A stretch of 64,000 nucleotides of DNA from assembly GCA_036873135.1 (NCBI GenBank), contig JAPTYO010000008.1, positions 29,600,761-29,664,760 of the forward strand. The letters run 5' to 3'. The stretch comes from Clarkia xantiana subsp. parviflora (Eukaryota; Streptophyta; Magnoliopsida; Myrtales; Onagraceae). Positions 34,686 through 46,159 of this stretch are shown here, piece after piece; the stretch's first letter is position 1, and every line of letters begins with the position of its first letter. Below the pieces are notes generated by a model. The model saw only the letters and a list, made by a program, of their open reading frames with translations. It had not been told where the DNA came from and did not search any database. Position numbers and translations under genes: made by a program.

Positions 34686-35940
34686 GTGACAAGGCCAATG
34701 GAGGAACCACCCGTTCCCGTCCATCAGGAAGTGCCAACCGCGCCCGCCCCTCAAGTGGTACCACATGTACCTGTCCCTAAGGAGGTATCCTCGAATGCAT
34801 CAACGCCAACAGTGCGAAGACACCCGAGTAAGGAGGTTGAGGTAAGTGCTCAAGCACATTCCCGAAGAACACAACACATGGATCCCCCTCAAGGATTCTC
34901 GTATGGCATGCCTCCTCATGAGCAGTCATTTAGAATTCCATATGGAATGCCATTCAACGGAATGCCATCGTATGATATGCGACACACATATGCAGTGTCT
35001 AGACGCCCGATGTTTTCACAAGATGACCCACCGGTGACGGAGGGATTCATGTCGGTCATTGATGATATAGTGGCATATCGGAACGCTATGTGAGCGAGAG
35101 GATACGGACCACCCCCGGATGGCCCGAGCTATCAAGTCCCCCCAAGTGAGGTTCCAAGATTGACACAATCTGAGTGATACCATCCCCAAGGCAGGCACAT
35201 ATCCACAAGTCGCAAGACAGTCGCCAATGCATCATAATGCAAGGCAACCATTAATACAACCTCCAGTCCAGCAGTTCCAATACCCCCCGGCAAGAGGAGA
35301 GTATGAAAAAGAAAGATCGGAGTGTGTGCCAACGCTCCGGCCATGAAGACAACAACCTCCATCCCCGTATGATTTTCAATACCAACAGAGTCCGTACTAC
35401 CATACTAGGTTGAGTACCAACCAATGAATCAGGACACAGATGCTGACTCTCCAAGGGTACACGTGACAATGGAAGAAATTGAAGAATTAGTAACAAGAAA
35501 GATGAAAGAATCAAAAGGCAAGACTTTGCATAGCCTAAGTGACATATCGTCACATCTATTCGTCCAGGAGCTCATAGACAAGCGATTCCCATAAAGGGTA
35601 TCTCCAAGTAAGATCGAAAGATACAATAAAAATGGAGACCCAATGGAGCATGTGCAATAGCACGAGGCATCATTACTGGGATGCACAAGTGACGAAAGGC
35701 TGATGGCCTTGTCATTCCCTGCAACACTGACGGGGGCAGCTTCACATTGGTTCTTCGGTCTCCCAAATGCGTCAATAAGCTCTTGGAAACAATTGAAAGC
35801 AAAGTTCATCCAAAGATATCTAGGAGAAAGACAACTCCAAAAGGGTTCGAACGCCATTGACGACGTTCACCAAGAACATAATGAGACATTGGCGAGTTAC
35901 TAAACTCACTTCAATCAGAACCTAGCAGAGATCGACATAG
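34686..35940 (+). pseudogene. Gag remnants of Tat-like copy B
   Basis: The first part is Pro-rich with a repeated 'YGMP' pattern and ends 'SVIDDIVAYRNAM'. The second holds the Retrotrans_gag core ('ALSFPATLTGAASHWFFG', 'KAKFIQRYLGE') and reads on with in-frame stops to 'HFNQNLAEIDID'. Several stops (for example at 35091, 35594 and 35658) break it. The 'YGMP...SYDMR' section has a counterpart in copy D at 59034-59294. Confidence 0.75.
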
Positions 35941-36289
35941 ACATGTTAGAAGAGGGCACCATTCAAACGGCAACGCGCATTTCCCGCAAAATGAATGGTC
36001 ACCTATTAACATAAGATGGGGCAGCCGCGAGCATACCTCTCCTAAAAATTGAGAAAACCATATTACATGGACAACGTCCACCCTCACGGGCAAACGTCTC
36101 CACCAGACCTATATGATTTCGCATAATATCCAGGAGGTGCGACTGCATCCAAAGAACTCCAATCTCAAGTGAGATTGGCAGGCTTATCCCAAGTGAGGGA
36201 ATACACTTCCATTAAGGATCCTAAAAGGCCCCAAGCCTAACCAATGGAGGAAGACGACATGTTCATCCAATTCTCAAGAAAGGATGCGG

Positions 36290-36510
36290 AACATAGTGCT
36301 TCCACACGATGATGCTTTGGTCATAACAGCGGGAATCGCTAGCTTTGACGTAAAAATAATTTTAGTGGATGGAGGGAGTTCGGCAGACACCCTCCGTGTC
36401 CAACATATTAAAGGAATTAGGAAAGAGTCTGACAGCTTCTCACCGGTAAGCTTTGCTAGAACGTCAACTTACCCATTGAGGACGATAACGCTACCAATGA
36501 GGCTGAGACA
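36290..36510 (+). pseudogene. Retropepsin-like protease remnant of copy B
   Basis: The frame contains 'VDGGSSADTL', the aspartic protease active-site pattern D-[GT]-G-[SA], preceded by 'VLPHDDALVITAGI', the usual Tat lead-in, and followed by 'TSTYPLRTITLP'. Nothing recognisable as reverse transcriptase follows. Confidence 0.75.
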
Positions 36511-38739
36511 ATGATGAATGACGATCCTTTTAAGTATCCTTGCATTTACCTTTCCAAGAGTGAACTCCCTGTGTGGAGAAACTATCTAGTAGATGATCGT
36601 GTTTTTATTTTTCGAAGTATAATCCTAAAACGGAGATATTTAGACTCCGCATTGTAAATACAATGAATGACAAGTTTATCAAGATAGGAAAGTGAGCATT
36701 CGAGATCGCGCCCTCACGCCAGACGCACACCTCCACCAAGTTCCTCGCACTTGGGTGGTGATGAACGTTGCCTTCGCCATCTCACCAGAAATAAAGGCGA
36801 CCAATGATACAAATCCTTACAAAGGAGGCGCCGGTAGAAAATCCTACCATTGAAGTCATACGCCAAACATTGAATGAACGAAAGCTATTACAAAGGAAGA
36901 AGGGGGAGAACCTTATCATGCCAACATCCCTTATCAGTGTATACATACACAACATGAGCACAACTTTCAAGAAATCCGAGCTACAAGACATAGATACTAT
37001 GGGGGCAACCCCACGAACATAACATGAGGAGGATCGCAGTTAAAACGAAACCCATCTAGAGCCTTGGAAAATTCTCTAAGGAAAAGGCGAGATGTATTGA
37101 GCTCGACAAGTATCACCTGCCGAAGTATAATCCCTAACCTTATATTCTATGATATGAACAAATTGATATAACCATGCTCTGTGAGTTTGGATTTGATAAT
37201 AAGGAAAAATAGCGAAATGAAATTACAAGCCTTCCTCAAGTGCGAACACCGTTACATGGCTCAACAAGGAAAATATTCGAAACATCGAACACACATATAT
37301 GGGAAGAACGACTACAACGTGTCAACTCTCATATCATGGGGGGAAGGCAACGATGCATAACATTCAAAATTCTACTCGCATAGTATAAAAATATATACGA
37401 GAGTTGACACCGGTCAAGAAGTCTTAACAACAATCTTGAAAAGAATATGAATAAGCACAAAGCCGGCGATACTACGCCAAACTGACTTTTACAAGGAATC
37501 AATGGAAGAAACGGGATCCAAAAACTGGAGAAGTCCCCATTCCTCCTCCTCAAGGGTACATCCAAGAAAGGATTTACTCAGAAACATAACTATGATCGAT
37601 ATAAACAAGCATAAGAAAAGAAGAGGTGCCGCAAGAGACACCTACCACGCTTGAGCAAGCAAGCATATTCAAGCAAACACAAGCGTAAGGAGCCCAAACA
37701 TGAATGGCACCTAATTAGGAAAGTGAAAAGAGATTATCATCCGCAAGGCATGTCAGCACGGTGTAACTACTGAGCAATTTAGGGGGCGCCACACGAACAA
37801 ATGTTCGGCACTCCACCGATAGATAGATAAATACGTTGAATATACGACATTGTTTGGCCACATAGGTGCATGACACTACGCCTTCAAAAAAAGGCAAAAA
37901 GAGGGGACAACAACGGGATCCCTCTGTACGATCCACCCAAAGTTGGCAACAACAAGAATCGCTCTTGAAAAGGCGACCTCCACTCTTGGAAAAAAAATCT
38001 AGGTAACAGGCATTATTCCCAAGGGAAAGCCCAGGTAAGAGATAACATCCCTATGAGAAAAAGCAATGCGAATATAACAGACTACGCGAACCAAGGATCC
38101 AGTTCGCATAGTCTGAACTAACCGAATTAAATGCAATGAGAACAGAACGAACTAATCAAACCCAATACGGGAACCGAATAGTTCAGCCCAGTCACATTAA
38201 TAAACTAGTCCAAATGGACAATGTAGTGGTAAAAACAGTCCTACACGAAGAAGCATAATCGCATAATATGTTTTAAACTAACACAGTTCTTGATTCAATG
38301 TCAAAGAATCTGCAATAGACTTGAAGGTTATAAAAGACGTCCTACTTCGGGAACAACACCAAGTACGGGCAATACTATATGGATAAGCATGTCTTACAAC
38401 GACATCTGACCTATGCCGGTCGACGCGACCTGTTAGCGCAGCTCATACCCTACTTTGGAAAATTACCACGTAGATAAACATGTCCATCAGCGACCTCTGA
38501 CTTACGACGACTTTATAATGGGTCCGGAAGACCAGGTCATATATCATCCATACCCTACTATGGAAAATCACCAAGTAGTGGTATGTATACAACGATGCGC
38601 GCGTGCATCAAGTTTATATGCAACCTCCGAGCTGCTTTGGGCTGATCACCAAGCAGTGTTATTAAAGTGTCATGACTGGAATCAACACCAAGTTCACGTT
38701 CACTGTACCATTGGTATTTCTATACCAAGTTGGCAATGA

Positions 38740-38925
38740 AAATGTAACATGGATACTTTGGAATTAACACCAGGTATGATGACCATTTTTTACGGATACC
38801 TTGGAATTTACACCAGGTATGATGACAATGTAACATGGATACCTTGGAATTGACACAAGGTATAATGACAACGTAACACGGATACCTTGGAATTAACACC
38901 AGGTATGATGACAATCTAGATAGCG
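38740..38925. repeat. Short tandem repeat in the 3' region of copy B
   Basis: Four imperfect units of about 45-55 bp share 'ggataccttggaatt' and 'acaccaggtatgatgac'. Confidence 0.85.
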
Positions 38926-39049
38926 GTGCAGACACTAATGTGATGCGATTGCTATATGACTCGGGAGCTAACTCTGAGGAGATATTTGAATATCATTATT
39001 TCCAGTCTACTAAGTAGCAGTGACCTACCACGGAGAGCATGTCACGACC

Positions 39050-39730
39050 TCACTAGGCCGATGAAGAGGCAAATCGCAATAGCGAACTTTGGCCTACACG
39101 CCTAAAAAACGCACCAAATTTTGCAAGTAGCGTCTTGCCACAACGTAAACTTGAAGCCATTAAGTAACGGTTATTGCAATGCGGCAGAGTCGATAATGTC
39201 GCGGCCTTACTTCGGAAAAGCCAAGTAATAATGGTCATACAATGAAAAAACGCATCAAAAAACTCGCAAGTAGCGTCTTGCACCAACACCATATCTTGGA
39301 ATACCAAGCGGCGGAAAAACGCACTCGCAAGTAGCACCTTGCCAAAACGCTATCTCGAATCATCGCGTAAGCGGCATAAAATGTACCAAATCAAGCAAGT
39401 AACGTCTTGTCATAACGCCACATCTTGGAATACCAAGCGACGGAAAACGCACTAACTTTTGTAGTGCCATGTTAGGATCGCGAATTGCGTCTCGCCAAAA
39501 CACTATCTCAAGGCATTGAGTAAGCGGCTTAAAACGTACCAAATTAAGCAAGTAACGTCTTGCCTCAACGCTATCTTAAGTCATCAAGTAAGCGGTAAAG
39601 TGCATATCGCGAGTCGCGTCTCGCGAAAACGCTATCTCAAGGCATTGAGTGAGCGGCTTAAAACGTACCAAATTATGCAAGTAACGTCTTGCCTTAACAC
39701 TACCTCGAGGCATCGGGTAAGTGGTTAAAA
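39050..39730. repeat. Degenerate tandem repeat in the 3' region of copy B
   Basis: Units of roughly 100-120 bp share 'caagtaacgtcttgcc', 'gctatctcaaggcat' and 'aagcggcttaaaacgtacc'. Confidence 0.8.
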
Positions 39731-40110
39731 TGAGCCAAACCGTCGTCGTCGGTTCTTCCGCCGGTAATTGCGACGCCGATGGAGCGAGCCCCTCCGTCGC
39801 GACCAGCGACTGCCAATCGAGCCGTCCTCCGCTCGCCTTCTAGCACCGCCGGAGCTCCACCTCCACTCAAGGACCGCAACGCCGATGGAGCCCTCAGTCT
39901 CGCCACGAACCGCGTGTACGCGTTCGGAGTTCGCTCCGCCGGAAAATCCACGCCTGAGCCGCCGCGAGCCGGATTTCTTCAAAAGAGCCGCCGCGTCGTG
40001 CCCAAGTATCAAACCACTCAGCTCGATTCGGTCCAAAATTCAGGTTCTCCCACCGAACCAAGACCGGACCACAACCAAACCGGGTTCCTAAACCGAACTA
40101 GGGTGATTTC
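39730..40110. other. GC-rich block of unknown origin in the 3' region of copy B
   Basis: It is open in several frames on both strands (for example 39779-40117 plus, 39725-40036 minus), with codon-like GC richness unlike its AT-rich surroundings. Read on the minus strand it follows a 'CTTTATATAAGAGACC' TATA-like box near 40190-40205. It could be a captured host gene 5' end or simply GC-rich retroelement sequence. I do not recognise a protein. Confidence 0.4.
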
Positions 40111-41179
40111 TTGGTGACCAAGCAAGGTAAAAGAGTGAATTTTTAAAGGTTGAGGAAATGGTGGCTATGGTGATGGTAAAAACTAAGGTCTCTTATATAA
40201 AGGTGTTGCCTTAGGGCTTTTAAGGAGATATAACGTGCACCCTTCATTTCAAAAATCTAAGATCTAAGGGCTATTAGAAAAGCTCTCATTATTTACACCA
40301 TTGTCATCAACTATAGTGTTACTGGTTTTTTCACTAAGGCATATACATGTGATTACATACATATGCATCACTATACATCATTGATAGTGTTTCATAACAC
40401 ATAGAAATTTTTTCACTCATTGCCATGATTACATTCATATGCATCACCACTAGTGTTGTCTGACACTTAGTACTTTTCCATGATCACCATGTATGCATCT
40501 GTGTGCACTAAAACTAGTGTTGTCAAAATACTTAGAAGTTTTTTCATCACTATGCATTACTGCATCTATATACGTCAACACCACCGTTGACAAGCACTTA
40601 GAAATTCTTCATGGCCATTACATCTACACGTCATTACATACACCTCATTTATTCATATATGCTTTGTCACGTACATATACACGTACCCATATTGACATGC
40701 TCGCATTTACTTGCATCATTACTTAGGGTCGGTTACAAGCACGTATGATCCATATCAATGATTATATCCACGACATTATATGTAACCTCATATATATATA
40801 TGCGAATTTCTATCTATGAGTATAACGATGACATAGGTCGAACAAATTCCTAGCACGGAAGGAACGACCGTCGGACATCGACACCAAAAATGATAGACAT
40901 ATAAAAAGAGGTAAAAAAAGTAGTCGAAATACAATCGGGTCTAAGTCCTTCTAATAAATAGAGCCAAGTAAAGGTAAAACCAATGCTTGACTCGGGGGAA
41001 AATGATGGATATACACCCGACTGGACCTCAAAGGCTTGACTTGGTCGCACCGTCGACCCCGAACATGGTAAGTGGTCAATGCCTTTATTTATCACGCGCT
41101 AGTCCTCCGACCGGATTAGTCATGTACCACAATACCGGACTAGTCCCGTGACACCGGATCCTGACTCTTGGGTGACTGA

Positions 41180-41450
41180 CACCCGGGTCACTCCTATTTA
41201 CGAAACTACCCTTTTTTAGACAGGCCCCACCCGTAAATGTGGGCCCATCCGGTGCCAAGATCCCAATCTCTATAAATAGGGCAATGTATCCTTCATTTGC
41301 AACTTGATCTCTGATTTGAATGCTTGAGCTCTGCCTTCTCTCTAGTTTTATCTCTCTAGAAACCGAACTCTCATTTAAGCATCGGAGAGGGTTCACCGGA
41401 CACCCCCTGGCATACCCCTTTTGCATGTAAGCTTGGAGCGAATCGAAGGA
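41180..41450 (+). repeat. LTR segment of Tat-like copy B
   Basis: 'tataaatagg' (41271), a CT-rich leader with 'ctctctag', 'catttaagcatcggagaggg' and 'ccccttttgca' are shared, in order, with the LTR of copy D at 57370-58115. This fixes the orientation as plus. The ends are not resolved. Confidence 0.7.
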
Positions 41451-41459
41451 AGGTAACAT

Positions 41460-42183
41460 GAAGAGCAAAGAAACACGACTCGACGTAAGGCCGTCAAGAT
41501 CGGAGCCCGACGAGCTTGATCCATCATTACATTTGCAAATGAGTGCCCAAATTGAATCTGCAATTACGAAAAGTATATGCGTTTTGACTGAGTTTCTGAA
41601 CCTTCATTTTCTCAATTTTTTTCTTCAATTGTATTTACCCGAGAAGGATATCCTTCTTAAATTTATAATAAATCAAGAAATGGAGACCAAACTGAGAATG
41701 ACAATGCTCGCGTCCCCACCACACATTGAGATAGTTTAGGCCGTAAGTAATACCCTCCCAAACGTGTCAATATGGAGCTTTTCTTGGGTGGATCGGGTCG
41801 TCAATAAATATGAGTCACGATACATTTTTTCGTCAAAAGTTGGGTACGAATTGGGAGTCTCGTAATGATATATATTTATATACATCAGCACGAGTGCATC
41901 CATAAACAAGACGAGTCGGATACGTACAAATATTATCATGTAATAGTTACATTTCAAATTTGTTAGTTTTTATTTTTTAATTTATACAAAGTAAAGACAA
42001 GGTTATACACAGTTGAAGATGAATTGCTTGTGTAAATTGGATTTAGATTATATGTCTCAGTCTTTTTGCTATAAATTGTCTCATTATTAAGATTTTAACA
42101 TGTGTCCTAAAATTTAATATTTTAATTTTATAATTCACAAATTCTAATAAGTTTTTAGAAGAAAAAAATATATAATTATTTTT
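41460..42183. other. Stretch without a supported feature
   Basis: AT-rich. The open frame at 41458-41739 has no recognisable motif. Confidence 0.45.
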
Positions 42184-42311
42184 GCACATCAAATAGCCAC
42201 GATGCGGCTAGTTCTGTGCAGCTCCGAGACGACGTAGCCAGGGAACTCGACCGCTGCGACGGGGAGGTGGATGTAGCAGAGGTTTGTCTAGAAGCTTCGT
42301 TGCAGACAGAG

Positions 42312-42740
42312 CAGTGTTATCAGAACCGGACCGGACCGGCGGTCCGACCGCGGTCGGACCGGAACCGGACCCCTCACCGGTCCGGTTTGCTTATTTCCGG
42401 AGGATGTAAGCGAACCCGGTTCTGAAGTCCGGTTTTCACCGAACCGGCCGGTTTTGGGCGAACCGGGCGGTTCACCGGTTCGCCGGTTCGGACTCTTTTC
42501 ATTAAAAAAAATTTAAAAAAATAAATAAAAAAATTTAAAAATTTTTTAGGGTAAACTTATAGAGAGGCAGGCCCCGATCCGGACTAAAACCTACAGAAGG
42601 GTTAACTTACAAAGAGGATATGCAAATTTGCATTTTTTTTTACTAAAACCGGTCGGACCCGGTTCGGACCGGGTCCGACCGGCCGAACCGGGAACCGGTG
42701 GCCCTGCCGTTCAGGCCCCGGTCCGGTTCTGATAACACTG
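42312..42740. mobile_element. hAT MITE, copy 2 of the TGTTATCAGAACCGG family
   Basis: The ends CAGTGTTATCAGAACCGG and CCGGTTCTGATAACACTG form a perfect inverted repeat, with a perfect 8-bp duplication AGACAGAG (42304-42311, 42741-42748). It is shorter than copy 1 and lacks the CT microsatellite. Confidence 0.93.
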
Positions 42741-42812
42741 AGACAGAGAAGCAGGCTTCATTGGTTTAGTGCGTGAAATAATAATGCAAGATACCTTCTT
42801 TTTCTTTATGCT

Positions 42813-43728
42813 CAGTGAATTCCCAAAATATGTCTGATTGTCAAACTTATTCCCAAACTAGGCTTCTTCTGAAACTAATTCCCAAATTAGGTTTTTCTAT
42901 TTTTTTAATCATTTATATTTTTTTATTTTACATCCCAAAGTTTATATTTTGTTACAATTGACCCTAAACCGATAAATAATACAAGAAATATAAAAAAATG
43001 TGAAAAAAATAAAGTAATTATATGTAAAAGCTATAAACTAAAAAAAAAAAAAACTAGTAATTGTAAAAAATTCTAAAAATAAATTATGCTAAAGATATAA
43101 ATTATATTAAAAAAAAACAGTGATATAACATGTAAATAAATTAAATACTCGTAATTTTTTAAGTATGAAAGTATAAAAATGAAAACGTACATAAACCCTA
43201 AATAAAACATGTTAAATTTATAAAAATGTATAAAATTAGTGACTGAAAAAATAGATAAACTAATTTAAATTTGAAAAATCAATAGAATAAATTTTAATTT
43301 CATACTCTTGATGAATAATTTTATCGTTATATAGTTGTTTTTTTTTTGCCAAGATAAAGTTGTTTAAAAAATTATTTATTTTTAAATTTTAAATTTATCC
43401 TTTAATTTTAAACATTTTTTAAGAATTTAAATTAAAATCTAAAAAATTGTTTGATTGATTATTTTTAATGTGTATTTTCATAATTTAATTAGTTTAGAAT
43501 TTTTTTTCCCATTTTTTACTTTTTCATATATTTAGTTTTCTTAATTTTCAATTTTCTTGTATTATATTTTGATTAAGGATTCATTTGTAACATAATGTAA
43601 ACTTTAGGATGTAAAGTAAATAATGTATATTATTAAAAATATTAAAAGACCTATTTTGGGAATTAGTTTCTGAATGAGCCTAGTTTGGGAATTAGTTTCG
43701 GAAACTGACCTACTTTGGTCATTCACTC
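42813..43728. mobile_element. MULE-type MITE with long inverted repeats
   Basis: Ends of about 85 bp are inverted copies with repeated 'aattcccaaa'/'tttgggaatt' words. The termini are CAGTGAATTCCCAAA and (T)TTGGTCATTCACTC. A 9-bp duplication CTTTATGCT (42804-42812, 43729-43737) fits the Mutator-like group. The interior is AT-rich and non-coding. Confidence 0.85.
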
Positions 43729-43820
43729 CTTTATGCTTAATGTGTGTTTGTTAGAGAGAGAGAAAAGGAAGAAGATGAATGGTGGAGTGGAGTGAAGTGA
43801 AGGATGAGGTGTATATATAG

Positions 43821-44023
43821 ACAATGCGCACTTAGCAGAATTCTTTATGAATTCGTACTCAACCAACTCGATATTAGAAAATTTTCGAATCAAAATTTAG
43901 CGAGTTGAAATCGAATATTAACTAAGTCGATTTTGAATAACTCAGTTTGACTCGCTTACACCAAAAAGTACAAAAAAGCCATACGTCGTAGAAAGTAATC
44001 CCATTCAATGCATTTAGAAGTAC

Positions 44024-44076
<53 letters not shown>

Positions 44077-44580
44077 TATGACTGGTTAAATGGAGTACGA
44101 CAAACTCCTCAAGAATTTCCACCCTTCTAACTATCATTGGTAAAAAGAAAAGTCGACAAATGTGAAAATTGTTGTGAAAATAGGAGAGAGAAAGTTGGTG
44201 TAGTGCAAATGTTGTGAGCCCATTTCACTTTCTATGGAAATTTTACAAGATTTTTTACATTTTGTAGCACTACTCCTATAAAAAAAATGATTTATAAATC
44301 AAAGCGGTGACTAAATTGTACGGACTTTTGTGTTAGAATTGGTCCGATCTTCTGTTGTAGTATCATTTTACAATTATACGTGTCTATCATAATTCAATTA
44401 GCAAATTACAAAAAAAAAATTTCTAAAATTTAGGCATCAATTTGTATAAAGAATAAGTCGATAAATTTAGCATAAGTTTTTTTTCAATTTAATTAAATGA
44501 AACCATTACAAATTTGTGTAAATTCAGCAAAGTTCAGTTAACAAAAATAAACTTCAAAGTTTTTAGTTAATTTTTGTTTT
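43821..44580. other. AT-rich intergenic sequence with a microsatellite
   Basis: Contains (TA)n at 44026-44073. No coding evidence. Confidence 0.6.
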
Positions 44581-44649
44581 TATGCCTGCCTGCCAGCCAG
44601 CCAGCCAGCCAATGGGTTTGGTCCGCTAAGACTGGGACCGGAATCCGCT

Positions 44650-44808
44650 CAAAGTGAGCCCATGAAGAAGCTTATCGGCCCAGATAAAGCTTAGCGCGAT
44701 TCTTTGGAAATCTGCAGATTGCAGCTAGGGTTTCAATAAATTGGTCTTCTCGCTTCCTCTTCCTCTTCCTCTTCCTCATAGAACGCGGCTGCAAACCCTA
44801 GACCTCAG
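44650..44808 (+). promoter_or_regulatory. Ribosomal-protein promoter and 5' UTR of RPL29 copy 1
   Basis: A site II-like GGCCCA (44677-44682), a reverse telo-box AGGGTTT (about 44727) and a telo-box AAACCCTA (44793-44800) precede a non-coding first exon ending at CCTCAG|GTAAGC (44808). Telo-box plus site II is the standard arrangement of plant translation-machinery genes and drives expression in dividing cells. Confidence 0.75.
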
Positions 44809-44891
44809 GTAAGCTTTCCTCTTTGATCGACTTCCAGATGATATAGAGATCTTTGTTTTAGCTGATTTGTGGATTCTGATCTGTTGCAGAG

Positions 44892-46120
44892 ATGGCCAAG
44901 TCGAAGAATCACACCGCCCACAACCAGTCGTACAAAGCTCACAGGAATGGAATCAAGAAGCCTAAGAGGCATCGCCACACCTCAACCAAAGGGGTATGTT
45001 CTTTGTCCAATCTCCATTTAGCTTCAATGTTTATGAGTCTTCTTAACTGAATCGATTTTTGCAAAAAAGTTGGGTACTTACTGATCGTTTATGAATGAAT
45101 TGAGTATTCTTACTGATTCTGTTTATTGTTGCCCCCATTGATTTAACTTTTAGATACTGTGTGTGGTTGCCAAATTTTGAAATATGGTTTGGTGTTGCTA
45201 TGTGAGCTCTGATTGTTGAACATTGCTGTTAAAATGCTGGTTTTCGTAGATTGTTTTACCTAAAAATTGAGAAAAAAATATATGTAGAAGTAATGGGTGA
45301 TTTTTTTAACTTAAATTCAGTACACCATAGATTCTTGGTGTATTTTGATTTGATTGTTGGTCAAATCTGTATGGTTTAGCTAAACCGTTTACGTTGCAAG
45401 TTGCAACAAAATTATATGTGCTGTTCCTGTGCTGTAAACGCCAGTCACTTGTTCAAATTGTTTTTGGTAAAAGAAAAACTGAACTTCAACTTAAAACAAG
45501 TCCAGACAGTAACAATTCTAGTAACAGTTCTAAGGTTAGACAGACCCACATAATCAAATCTAAGCATAGGCAACAAAATTGCAAGCAGGAGGTTTTAGTA
45601 AAACAACAAAATTCTCTTATAAACACACTGCCTCTTTAGAAAGATGATTTTCCACCTTGTTGGCTTCTCGGTCAATATGTATGGATCTTCTAAAAGACTT
45701 GAAAAAAGCATTATGCAATCATGAATAACAGGCATTATCGATCGATCCTCATTCGCATCATTTCCTATCATGTTAACAGCTTCTTTGTTATCTTACCAAC
45801 AAGCATCGGATCAGTTCGGCCAAAAAAAAAAAATCGAAACAGATTTCAAGTCTTTTGCCACTCTAAGACCCTCTCTAGTAGCCCAGTTCAGCTACTAGAG
45901 ACACCTAAACGTTTTTGACTTGTTCAATTTTTTTCTTTTACATGCTAGTATGTATATATATTATATGTACAAAATGTTTAATTTTTTAGTACTTAAATAA
46001 ATACAGACGTGTGTGCTAAATAGTTGTAATTATGAACAGATGGACCCCAAGTTCCTGAGGAACCAGAGGTATGCTAGGAAGCACAACAACCAGAAGGAAG
46101 TTGGCTCTGCTGAAGAGTAA
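44892..46120 (+). CDS. RPL29: 60S ribosomal protein L29 (eL29), copy 1
   Basis: A small basic protein of the large cytosolic ribosomal subunit. Coding exons are 44892-44993 (34 codons, [20 protein letters not shown]...) and 46040-46120 (26 codons, [15 protein letters not shown]... to GSAEE and stop), joined in phase 0 across a 1,046-bp intron; the product is 60 aa, normal for the family. A further intron (44809-44889) lies in the 5' UTR. It is intact. The convergent copy at 48047-49219 encodes the same protein with only silent differences that I can find. Confidence 0.95.
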
Positions 46121-46159
46121 ACTATCATCTCATTCGACTAGTGTTAGTTGCAGAAGCAT

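Larger units (their letters stand above)
34686..41450 (+). mobile_element. Decayed Tat-like, gag-protease-only retrotransposon remnant (copy B)
   Basis: Gag-type frames at 34686-35093 and 35469-35940 and a protease fragment near 36340-36480 lie on the plus strand. About 3 kb with tandem repeats follow, then sequence at about 41270-41410 matching the LTR of copy D (57370-57488). No RT, RNase H or integrase signature is visible, so this was probably a non-autonomous element. Its 5' LTR is absent at the junction with the copia-like sequence. The right boundary is approximate. Confidence 0.65.
42184..43820 (-). pseudogene. Possible minus-strand gene 5' end split by two MITEs
   Basis: On the minus strand: a TATA box CTATATATAC (43811-43820); a CT-rich leader-like segment (43738-43800) that resumes beyond the MULE MITE; an ATG at about 42768; seven codons; the hAT MITE; and then, with one copy of its duplication removed, about 30 further codons in the same frame to a stop near 42213. 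The leader style is that of a plant 5' UTR. No protein family is recognised, and the frame is short enough to be chance. Confidence 0.3.
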
